Positions 10,399 to 21,108 of a DNA stretch of 64,000 nucleotides are shown here, piece by piece. The notes beneath the pieces were generated by a model that was not told the origin of the DNA, did no database searches, and saw only the letters and a list, made by a program, of their open reading frames with translations. This DNA comes from Daedaleopsis sinensis (lineage: Eukaryota > Basidiomycota > Agaricomycetes > Polyporales > Polyporaceae). The first letter of the stretch is position 1. Each line of letters begins with the position of its first letter. The stretch covers positions 2,852,001 to 2,916,000 of the forward strand of contig CM066306.1 of the NCBI GenBank assembly GCA_033807695.1, written 5' to 3'. Made by a program: the position numbers and the translations under genes.

Positions 10399-13300
10399 AT
10401 GGCCGAACATGCTGCTGCTGGTATGTAAGGTTTGCAACCTCTGGTGACACCCTGGACTGATCTAGCCCAATAGCCCCGGTGCCCCAGCCCATTCATCCAC
10501 CTTCCGGCGCAGAGGAAATTCTCCTCCTGGGGCGCAACGTTCGCTTCCCAGTACTGTACCGCATCAACTCCCACCCGCTTCTCGCCCATGTCAAGAATAC
10601 TCAAAGCATCTACGTTTACATCGAGAATACCAACAAGGCTGCAATGCTGGAGTACCTAGATTTCGTCAAGGAGATTGTGTTGCCAGATGGCACTCGGGAG
10701 GCTGTGGACGCTGCCGGTACTTGCATTCTACTGTTCGTGCAGTTAGAATGCGATTCTGATCCCCTCTAGGTTACCTGGAGCTATTCCCCGGCGACTACAT
10801 CTTCGCTAGGGACATGTGGGGCTCCGGCAAGGCTGTCGATGACATCGTTCAAGTCTGGGTCACTCCCAAGTAAGTCTCTCTTCGTTCTCGTTTTTTCCCT
10901 CTGTCATCTATTTGTCTTAGCGGCGCCATCTCCCATGACCACGAAGCTGGCATTGCTGCTGCCCGTGATGCTATCCTGGGGCAGCCCGAAGACCGCACCC
11001 CCGGAAAGCCCGTCATCATCGACGGCGAGTACGTCGGTGGGATCGCTTGGGAGAGGCATGCGAATGCAATTCATATCGCCAACTCGGACCGGGCCTATAG
11101 TCTTGCGCAGAGCTACCAGGTGCAAAAGAATCTCGCAGGCCCTACCGTCGGCGCAAAGGTCTCGGGCGGTGCGGTGACTGAGCATCACGAGCTTCGTCTT
11201 CAGACTTTACAGGTATGTACCTCTTCGAGCTCTCTTGCATGGTACTATCCCACTAACCTGAATGTAGGCTATGGCCCCCGTCGCTGTTGCAAGTCTCGAG
11301 ACTGGTCCCAAGGCTATATCCGATGCATTGCGCCTCCAGGCTGAGGTCACGAACCTTCCGCGTGTGGGTTATGAAGGCAACTATGCATTCCCCACCATGC
11401 AGCTCAACATCGCGGCCACAAAGTCTGCCGACGCTGTCGCTGGTACGTGACGACATTCTTGGTTCTGCCTCATCTACTTAACGTTCAATCCAGCGTCCGA
11501 GTTCAAGAATGACTTGGGCCAGTTCGCGGGTAAGCATGTCGACCAGCACGACTCTGCTGGTGGGTACACGTGCATGATTGCTATGAGCGATCTCGATCCC
11601 CACGACAATCCGGGTTATTTCATGATCGCTGAGCTCGGTGTAGCCATTGGTATGGATCCTATTGCGTTGCCCAAGCTGTAATTGTATATACCTAATATAT
11701 TCTTCTACACAGTCCTCAAGGGGCTGGTCAGCTGTTGCTTCTCTGGACTTCGTTACCATGGCGGCTTTCCCCCAACGTCGCCCTCTGGTATTCAGCCCAC
11801 GAAGCGCTCTTATCGTTTCGTTGGTGTTGCTTATCCGTCATCGCCTATGCTCGATGGCTCCGCTCTTGTCGCATTCGCTGCACTTCCCAAAGGCGAGCTT
11901 CTGGCGATCACACCTGAGATGAAGGACCCAAGGTATGTTCTTTGAACCGCTTTTGTTGCTGTACTAACTGGAAACTTGTACAGCTACGATCACGTGGAGG
12001 CGCGCACCAACAATGCTAGTTGGATTGCGGATGGTGCATGGCTCACTACGCGTCAAGCCTACCTCGATTTTATTTATCGGGCCTCCGGCGAGCTACTCCA
12101 CTACTTCACCAAGCAGATCCCCGAAGAATTGCGCTTCAAACTCGACTTCGAGCGACTTCGCGAGGCAATGTCGCTCGAAGACGAGAACGAACAGCGTATC
12201 AGCCCCACTGCCTGGGACTTGTATCCCGGATCTACGCATCAGTCGTCTGACTTCGGCTGCACACGCCAGGAGAGCGTCACTAAATGGACCGAGCACAAAG
12301 TCAAACATGGACGTTTTCTTCCTCACTTTGTATTTACAGAGGATCGTTCAGGTAGGCTTTATTACTTGAATCCACACGCTACTACTAATGCTCTACCTAA
12401 CAGGCAAGTCCGGTGGCCGAAGCATGCACGAGGATGGCGTCTCCGATCGAGTTGGAACAAGTGAGTTTCTTGTTCAGCTACTGCTTCGGTGTTCGAGCTG
12501 CTAAGTCTCTTCATTCAAGCTGCTTTGAGCAAACGCTCGCGCAAGCGCAAGGCTCCGGAGCCAGGACCGCTGCTTCCTCAGGCTCACACCAGCGATGCTT
12601 CGATGTCCAACGCTGCTGCTGCTGGGCATGCAGTTGAGGATGCAGCGCTTCGCCGCTCGAAATGCCTTTGCATTCACGGCGGTTCTGTTCAAGGTTAGTT
12701 ATGCCGTATCGTTGTCTGCTATAACTAACATACACGACGGTAGCAGACACTCAGAGCGACGACGGAGAGGAGAGCGAAGATACCGTCCAACGACTTGCCC
12801 AACAGCTCCAGCCCCTTAGCGTTAGCGAGAGCATCCCTACTGTCCGCTTTGATCTGTCCAGTGTGTAGATCGTGTCTGTCCTGTACATCAAGCAATGCTG
12901 ATTCATACATCTAGTGGACGATGACGATGTTGTGTCTAAGAACGCTCAGGTCTCATCTGTTGCAGCGATGTTTAAGATGAACGCAGACGTGCACATTGGG
13001 GATCTGGATGTTCTCAGCGACGAGGATCTGGGCACGATGTCTCAAAGTACGTAGCCACTAGCTACTATGCTAGCATGCATCATTTCTAAACTTCCTTTTC
13101 GCAGACCATACTGAGCCCGACACTGCTGAACCTCTGATTGCTGAGGCAGGTTTACCCAGTATGTCTGTCCCTGCACTCTCTCTATTACATGATCTCACTT
13201 CTGCACAGCGTTTGGAAACGTGCTGGATATATTTGCTCTTCCAAACCTCTGCACAGAGCTAGAGCGTTCGGAGCGCTTCGCTGCTGCGTTGGCCAGTGTG

Positions 13301-15262
13301 GAGCTTGCAGACAGCTCAGCTGAGATCGACACATTCTTCAAGAGCCTCGATGAGATGCAGCATAACACAGTCGCCTTCGCATACCACCTTTCTGGTCTCT
13401 GGCGGGTCTGGGACTCACACGCGGAGTTGGTGGAGATATCGGGTCTTACAGTCGCTCTCGAGCGTAGAAGACTGATGGTCTCTAACGCCGCTGCCTGGAT
13501 GTGGCTCACGCAGGACTGTGTTGTTCAAGCGCGTGCAGTCGTCTTGGCCCTACACCGGGGTACTGAGGTCCCGCACGACTCGAATTGGCTCACCAAGCTG
13601 GTTGTCGACGTGTATGCTCTCTGGTCTCAGCGCACAGCCGGCGATCTTAACGCATCTCGTTACCTTCCGAACATAAATGTCGCTCAAACTGCACATGTCC
13701 CCTGGAACCATATCGTCTCCACATCTGCTGACGATATTGTGCAACAGCTGACGGCGGAGGTTATTCGAATCATCCGCTCCTGGCTATCATTCCCTTCCAA
13801 CACCCAACTTCTGGCTGCATACTTCGTCGCATACGTGGTCACAACCCTCGGGAACGTCGATGTCCTTCTCTTTCCTGAAGTCTGGAGGGTCCACCAGAAC
13901 ATCAAGACTCGTGTTCTCGGTATTCGCACGACTAGGCATCAATCTTTGAAGATCTCCATGCTCGATGACTTCCTCACTGCCCTGCGCTCATGTCCAGCTA
14001 GTCAGCCGCAAAGCTTCGAAGCCGAAGTTCTTCAAACCATCTCGAACCTCATCAACGACTGTAGTCCAGCCATGCAGCGGTTCAACTCCCTTGTGGCCAA
14101 ACAACTGCAGATCGACAACGGCTGTCCAGTCCCTCCCGCGATCACCCTCATTTCTTCTTATCGTCGGCAGACCGCAGTTTCTTCGCCGCCTGATGCATCT
14201 ATTGCACCTGGTCCATCTGTTGTGCCCAACGACAAGAGCATTCCTTCTCGCTCTTTGCACTCCCTGCTCTTGTTCGTTCGTCACCTCATCCCACTTCTTG
14301 ATGATTCAACTCTTGCACAAAGTCCGGTCCAGAAGTTGGTAGCATCCCATCTCGACCACTACCTCCCGTTTCGCGAACACGCCCCTTCACGCCGCATCCT
14401 CACTGGAAAAGGCGGTCCTTTCCACTCAGCTCTTGTCAACGCACCAGGGGCTTTTGCTAGCCAAGCGATATCCCGTGCATATCTCTTCGACTCACCAGCT
14501 CTTCATCAAAATCTCACACTCGGATACTTCGGGAACCTTGCTGCATGGAACACCTTCTTGGATGACGGCGGCTATGACGGCACAACAGACTCCGTTGCAT
14601 GGATGGTCAACATGACCTGCTACGGTTCCGCCCAGTGGCAGCGTGTCACCAGTCTCAATCAAATCTCTCCGTTCTTCGACAGCGAAGAGTTGTGGGAGAC
14701 GTTCTGTTCTGAATCGCCTGCCGGACAGATTCAGTTCGCATCCTGCCTGGAGTGGCTGCAGTCCAGCAAGAAGATCGCCAGCTCACCTGGCAAGCGCAAG
14801 GTTGTGAAGATCCTCCCGCTGTTCGGCGTGTTGACAGCGTACCTCCTGACCGCAGACCTTGTCTACGGAGGGAAGGTCGCTCAACCTACCTTGGACGACC
14901 TCGGAAGCGTCATCCACTCAAACAACCTCGGCTCTCGACGCTGTCTCACAGTACTCTCTCCTCACTGCGGTCCATCATCGTCGGAGGCCGACACCATCGT
15001 TGCGTTCAAACAGGTGTATGCGTTTCTCGACCGGGAGTTGACGGCCGAGGAGAAGAAGTTAATCACGTTTGATGGTATCATGGTGGAGCATCTCCTATGT
15101 AAGTATCAAAGGGTGCAGCGTCGTGCAGGTGAGAGTAGCATGGACGACTTGGAGAAGTTGGAGACGTCGAATGCAAAGGGCAAGGCGGTGAGGAGCAGAG
15201 AGAAAGGCAAAGGCAAGGGAAAGGGAAAGGGAAAGGGGAGAGCCAAGAATGCACAAGCTTAA
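10399..15262 (+). CDS. Helitron cargo gene 2: 14-exon protein (1,387 aa) with candidate 2OG-Fe(II) dioxygenase domain
   Basis: The exons are 10399-10420, 10474-10716, 10770-10869, 10921-11212, 11268-11442, 11494-11649, 11713-11932, 11984-12351, 12404-12460, 12520-12693, 12744-12860, 12915-13046, 13105-13158 and 13209-15262. All junctions are GT...AG and the total is 1,388 codons with no internal stop. The N-terminal region contains LLLGRNVRFPVLY, YPG-like LFPGDYIFARDMWGSG, and GGIAWERHANAIHIANSD. Residues about 260-370 contain GYEGNYAFPTMQLNIAA, then H292-V-D294 within FAGKHVDQHDSAGG, H345 in SGLRYHGGFPP, and Arg at 361 and 364. An HxD...H...R order with about 50 residues between the first motif and the second His is the ligand pattern of 2-oxoglutarate/Fe(II) dioxygenases (AlkB, TET/JBP and others). 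This assignment is inference. The segment around 510-640 is basic (KRSRKRK) and then acidic. The last 680 residues are helix-rich, of unknown fold, with a Lys/Gly-rich tail. Confidence 0.82.
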
Positions 15263-15378
15263 GCGTTGTACTAAGGCTTATTTGATTTCGAGTTGTTGTA
15301 GTAGCATAAGAAAGTTGATGACATATTAGATCAATTGAATATTCTACTGCACAAGCTATGCTGACAGCTACACCATCT

Positions 15379-16539
15379 CTAAGACATGGGGCAATCTGCA
15401 TCAGCTGTCGGTGTGATGCAGAGCCGCTTCATCTCGTTCTGCGGAGCACTCTCTTCTGCCTGAGAGTCATCACTCGAGTGACCGTATCCCACCTTGCGCT
15501 TGATCTTCTTGAGAGGCGACACAACGCGGTTACTGAGAGCTCGAATGGCAGCTGCATTATATTCCTGATCAGTGTAAACATGAGCAGAAGGTCTCAGAAA
15601 TTCTAGAAGATCTACCACTCACACGTTCCGCCACTCGGTTCAACAAACAGATTGCCCTCAGCTTTGGAAGGAACAGATACTCTTGGCGACCGACTCGAAC
15701 TGCATGGAAGGCCACCTGGACCTCCACCATGTTGCTGTGGTACAGCATTTCTGGCTTGATGACTGAATAGGTGTGCCTAAATGACCGTTTGCATTAGAGG
15801 CAGGAAGTTGTATAGTGCCTTGAAAGGACTCACGGCTGGCTCTCTGATTGCATCCAGTACTCAACAACATTCTCTAAAATGTGTACCTCGCCACGAAGGA
15901 GAGGAGAGACCACGTCCAAAGGGTCTATGGTGCCATGAAGATCGATGGGCGGCTCCCCGTCGGCGGCTTTGATTGATGTGAAGTATCGGTTAGAGAATGT
16001 GAGTGCTAGATGGGCTGCGTCCCTGCTTGGCGTCCATGGTCGAAGCTCACATCCCCGACGTTGCAGCTCTGCATTGAACATTTGGTACACAGTGCCCACA
16101 CCACGAACTGCTTGATCGAAATGTGAAGCCCCAAGACCAGTCAAAGTGATGTGTTGCTTCATCTCCAGGAGACGTTTGGTGTTTCGGGGAATGCTGGCAG
16201 TATATGCAGCTCAAGGTATGACGATCAAAAGGTATGCAGTGAAGACTCACTCTGTGCGGCGAATGGGTGGAAGCTTATAGTCCAGCAAGTATCCCTGAAC
16301 CTTCAAGATGACTTCCTCAATCTCATCTCCTCCCCTCCTTGGATAAGTGAGTAGCATCGTCCTCCCGTTGTTCCTTTCGCACAGCTCGGCCATGGTTGAG
16401 GGGTTATCCATCTGCAAGAATGTTGAGCAGAAGAATATTGAAGTCACAAAGATCTGAAGTACTTGCTCCATGCTAGCCAGCTGTTGATAAGGGACTTTAC
16501 CATCCACCAAGCTTTCCATATGGTCTTGGAGCAGCTTCT
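15379..16539 (-). CDS. Helitron cargo gene 3: agaricomycete protein of unknown function (3' exons certain)
   Basis: Minus-strand exons that join in frame are 16539-16251 (KLLQDHMESLVDGKV ... LTYPRRGGDEIEEVI ... KLPPIRRT), 16193-15834 (IPRNTKRLLEMKQHI ... LRPWTPSRDAAHLAL ... IDLHGTIDPLDVVSPLL), 15775-15623 (HTYSVIKPEMLYHSN ... LFLPKLRAICLLNRV) and 15564-15379 (EYNAAAIRALSNRV, KKIKRKVGYG, ending DCPMS). Introns are 57-58 bp. I know no function. Conserved-looking blocks such as WTPSxDAAxLAL and DLHGTIDPxDVV are, from memory, shared with hypothetical proteins of agaricomycetes. Further 5' exons probably lie between 16560 and about 17060, but I could not fix a start codon, so the protein model is partial. 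It converges with cargo gene 2, with only about 115 bp between their stops. Confidence 0.7.
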
Positions 16540-17357
16540 CTGTCGGGACATGGGTATGTCATTTAATGTAAAACATATTTCATATACTCGCAGTACCTTT
16601 CTGAATCTTGACGGAGTTGAGTGAGATAGGACATAGCTGCCTGTCACAGGCAGAGGTCCAACTTCAATGGCAAAACAAGTCTGCAACAATAAACGGTGCT
16701 GCAAAAGGGGGGAAAGGCATTGAATATTGCCGAAGGCCCCTGCAGTATATGTGACAGGCAACTCTCTCATTCTGCTCTGACACTTTGCAACCGTGTACAC
16801 GTAGGCAACGTTTCGGGCCTGCCTAGCCAGACAACCGATCGACATGTGGAGGGTATGCGACCTCACCTAACATCTGGCTTTGGTCTAATAGCTGAGCAAG
16901 GTTCTCACTCCAGACTCGAACATGGTCTCTTCACTCTTGAACTGCCACTACTATTGCTACAGAACTGCTACGATAACGCTCATTGACAGACTTCATCATG
17001 TCAGTGTCTTCCAGAGGCTGCAGAGAAAAGCTGGATGGAGAGATTTGGGCAATCCTGGACTACCGAAGGGTATCACGCCGTTGCAACACCAATATCGCTT
17101 GCAGGTTATTTTCAAGCATTGTGGCCTGCCTTAGTCTCTCTAGGACTCTGGGCGTGAACAAACAAGGACCAAACATGTCACAGGTGAGATTGTTATATAC
17201 CTAGCCTCATGGGGACTTGGACTCAGAGTTCTTCGTCTCTTCGAACCCCCCACATCTCTCCCTGGACCAGCCTTGCCTTGCTCCTCTCCACTTCTCTCTC
17301 TCTCTCTCTTCACCCTTCAGCACTCAGATACTATTGTATACATACTGCTTCACTGCT
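16540..17357. promoter_or_regulatory. likely 5' exons of cargo gene 3 and shared divergent promoter with cargo gene 4
   Basis: Open minus-strand pieces (for example DTDMMKSVNERYR near 17010) suggest upstream exons of cargo gene 3, but the splicing is unclear. From about 17200 to 17357 there is non-coding sequence with a CTCTCTCTCTCTCT tract (about 17294-17310) immediately upstream of the ATG of cargo gene 4. That is typical of a fungal pyrimidine-rich core promoter. A divergent promoter between the two genes is inferred from the gene layout. Confidence 0.4.
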
Positions 17358-20300
17358 ATGGCTCCTCATCGCAACACATCCTCTGCCACTACTGCTGCCG
17401 CTCAGGCTGCCAAGTACGTGTCTCTCCCACTGCCTACCTCTTCTACAACCTTTGACCTTATGCTCCTCAAGGGCCAAGGGTGCTACTATTGCTCGAAAGG
17501 CCGGTGGGGCTCGTAAGCCTCCTGCCAAGCCTGCCCCTCCAAAGCCCTCTCCTGAGAAGGCAACATGCACTCCTCGGTGAGTAGTATCTTGGCAGTCATC
17601 TTAGAGCATTTCCCTGAATGCATCTCATTTCTCAGCATGAGCACGGGAGGTCGCCGCCCTAGAGGCAAGGCTATCAAGACGTATGTTCATCTCACATCCA
17701 CTTCCTCTATGTGTTCTTACTTAATGTCTACCTAGGCCTGACTACGTTGACTCTGAGGCAGAGGAGGTTGAAGACAATGAAGACGAGTTAGATGAAGATG
17801 TGATGGATGCGAATGACCGGGAGAATTCAGAGTTGATGTCTTCACACAACATTGAAAGGTGCGTCTTGTATTATACTCTTCCATTCTCCATCGTTATAGC
17901 TCTCTCCAGCGATGAAGAGTTCTCCGCCGATGATGGTGACTCAGCAACCACTCAGAATGACCAGTCTTCTGATACGGTCCTCGCCTCTGAGGAGGATGAG
18001 CCTGATACCCGTCCTGATGTTGAGAGGACTCCAAGGGCTACTCGGTATGTACCAATCATCCATCATTTATCTGCATCTTCCTCACCAAACCTTCCAGCTG
18101 TGGCCGTAAGGCTGATGACACTGATGCTATTAGCCCCGGTAGTCCCTCGCCTGTGTACGTCCTCAGTCTACTCATGCTCCTATCCTTGCATGTGCTAACA
18201 ATGACGATACTGTAGCAAAAGCAGCGGAGCACCTACTCCTGTGAAAGCAGGAGCTACCACTCCCTCTCGCCGAAAGGGTACAAACACTGTTTTCTGTCGT
18301 ACCCCAGGGAAGTGGGCCAAGGAGGAGGACTCTGATGATCAGGAAGAGTACGTGTCTACTGCCTTATCACTCAGTACTTTACACTTACCGTTCTGTTCAT
18401 TAGGGAAAGTCCTGTGAAGAAGACTCGCACCTCCACCCGGTATGTCCTCACTCTCTAGTCTGCTTTGTTCATTGTGCTAAGCGTCGTTGATCATAGGCAA
18501 GTACAAGTGGCCAAGGAGAACACCGATGAAGACTAGGATGTTGTTGAAGCACCTGTTCCCCCTCCCAAGAAGGCTGTGCCCCCTCTGCCTCGTCGCAACA
18601 GTGCCTGTACTCAGGCCCCTGCCGAGCCTGTTTTGCCTCCTGCTCTTAAGGCTCCTGCCAAGGCGGCTCCAAGGGCAAAGGCTGCTACGAAGGCCAGAGC
18701 TAAGACCACCACCCCGAAGACTGCCGGCAAGGCTGCTGACCGAAAGGTTACCCCTGCGGCACGCTGTCGTGGCAAGGTCCCTGAGTACGTCGTCTATGCT
18801 GGTCCACTCTCGCTACTACATTAACATCTGTCTCTAGCTCCGCCGAGGAAGTCTTCAACCCCACAGAGGTTGATTCTGAAACATACTAGCTCATTTATAC
18901 TTCAACCCTTAATCCTATCCTCACACTCTCTCCAGTTACCATACCCAGACCGCTCTTTTCCGTAAGGACATGTCTTCAACCAAGAACTTTGACCAGTTGC
19001 ATCAAGTGTATGTCCCTTTTAATATAGACGTGTGTCACCCTTCTTTGACATGTGTGCTATAGGCTCGACGACATCAAGCTGGAGAAGATCTCTGTTGCTA
19101 AGTATGTATTGCGTTACTGTTTCCAGCTTATGACCCTAACACTCTGTACAATATCTTCAGGGGTGACGTTCAGGTCAAGAATGACCCCCGCTCTCCTCGC
19201 CGTGTGCGCATCTCCAAGTAAGTGGGAAGTCTGTACTTGTTCTAGTTATATATTGATGATTGTCACAGGGAAACTGTTGAAATTCCTGACACTTCTCCGG
19301 TCGAAGAGCCTATCACTAGGCCTAGTTCTCCTATGTGGGACATGGAGATGGACAATGACGATGCTGAGGAGGATACCATGGACACCGGTATGTGCTATGA
19401 TTTCTCCCACATCCTGTGCACTGCTAATGTCAGATTAGATCCTCTGGTCTCTTTGACTGACTCCACTGGACGTATTCCAACTATGCATGCTGTCGGCTAT
19501 GGTCCTGGTGTTGACTTGCAGGATGACGATGCTACCGATGTCTTGTTAAAGGACACGTATCCTTTCCTCCCGTCCTTGAAGTAAGCATGATGCTGTTGTT
19601 CATTATATATCTGTTGCTAATCCGTTGTGACAGGGATCATTATCCCGACTCGGGACCGTACCCGCTGACAACAATTCTGCTGTCAGAGGGGATTATCGAT
19701 CAGCCCGGCTACTCTGTGGACAAGGAGTACGTCTGTATACCTCCTGCTGAGCTTTTAACACATTGTCTAACCACTTACCTAGCGCTCTATTGGAGCTTGT
19801 TCTTCACAGCCACGGGGGCCCAATGGGCCACCCTGGGGTGTTGAACCCTGCTCGTGCACCTCCTGGACTTGCCACAGCTCATGTGTACTCCACCACCGGC
19901 TCATCGTATCCAGTCATCTCGATCCCCTCCCCTATTGGCCCTCACCGTGCCATTTTGTGGTCCGTTGGGGTGGTGCTGGGCTGCAACGTCATCACTCCCG
20001 CTCCGTTTGCCCAGAAGAAGGCGAAGCAGATCCTGCTGAGTCCTCTTCGTGGGGAGTATGAGCGCAGTTTGGCCTGGATGGCTGGCATATTTGGGAGCGA
20101 GTGCTTAGGAGTGCCTACCTTTGGTGTCCAGATGGTCGATGGCAACGGCCGGATCAACGGCTTGTCGTTTCGTACCTTCCCAAGCAGCACCGGTACGACA
20201 TCTGGCAATGGTATGTCATTTGTTCACCATTGATGTATACGTCTAATGTTCTACTTCTCTAGCTCGGCTTCTTCCTGGGATGGGTGCGGCCACGCCGAAG

Positions 20301-20672
20301 AAGGGTCGCACCCCTGCCTCGATGCCTGGACGGTCTCTCATCGAGATGAGGGACAAGACGACATGGCAGATCACTGATGACAGTGAGTCGTTCTTTTGTA
20401 TCAGGTGCTATCAGAGACACTAACTCCATCTTTTAGTCTCCTTGTGGGATGCTAGACACCTCTTCAAGCAGGGTCGTAACACGAGGGATAAGTTCTCTCA
20501 TGACACGGTTGCATCCCTGCCCCGTCTCAAGCGGGAGTTGGAATTTGGGGAAGTCGCTATAATCTACTATAGCGCCTCCACTTTCCCTGCTTCCAAGAAC
20601 ATCCACCCTGACGCTGTTCATGGTCTCAGCCTGAACCTCTACGGTGCTGTCTCTATTGCTTCTGGCGTCTGA
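17358..20672 (+). pseudogene. Helitron cargo gene 4: histone-tail-like, multi-exon protein interrupted by an internal TAG
   Basis: The 5' exons 17358-17413, 17472-17576, 17636-17680, 17736-17858, 17910-18044, 18098-18154, 18216-18347, 18404-18439 and 18497 onward join in frame. They encode an Ala/Lys/Pro-rich start (ARKAGGARKPPAKP, recalling linker-histone tails), then acidic Ser-rich stretches. After 242 codons the frame meets TAG at 18534-18536 (ENTDED-stop-DVVEAP), yet the same frame continues beyond with clear coding character (KAPAKAAPRAKAATKARAKT). The later part has a well-formed C-terminal domain over exons between about 19060 and 20672, with KDHYPDSGPYPL, RAILWSVGVVLGCNV and SLWDARHLFKQGR, ending GAVSIASGV. 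A second break is possible near 18870-18940, where I find no splice joining the frames. It is either a damaged copy or a gene using readthrough; the short product alone would be a basic/acidic tail protein. Function unknown. Confidence 0.65.
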
Positions 20673-21108
20673 AGAGTCTTTACTACGTTATCACTGGTAT
20701 CCCCCCCCCTCCCCCCCTCCTTTACTTCCACCTCGCTCCGTTGTTGCACGGCAACTCTTGCTTCAAGTCCCACTCTTTGTCGCAGAGCACCGGTGTTCTG
20801 TAGCATCTTTGACAGGTCACATCTATGGTATTTCCCTGCATTCTGAGTAGCTCAACATCGTGTAGTTTGTGTGGTGACTTTCCTATAATGATAACAGCAA
20901 CATTGACAAACTTCTCTGTGTGATCAACTTGGGCAACTAAGAGTGTGGACTTAGGGAAAACGAACTTGATATGATCACGTGCATCTGATGGGATAATGTT
21001 CGCAGCCACGTGACTGGATGTTCAACTTTGTAGACGCTGACATCGATCACATCTTTCAACCTCTCTCCCTCAATCTGTTAGCCCTACCTTGCTGCACTCC
21101 CTGACAAA
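20673..21108. other. intergenic spacer upstream of the Rep-helicase gene
   Basis: This contains a C-rich low-complexity tract (20701-20720) and no coding sequence that I can support. It probably holds the terminator of cargo gene 4 and the promoter of the Rep-helicase. Confidence 0.4.

Noticed and set aside
10479..10481. GTG at 10479 as the start of cargo gene 2.
   Set aside because: A spliced first exon with ATG at 10399 joins in frame through a GTATGT...AATAG intron.
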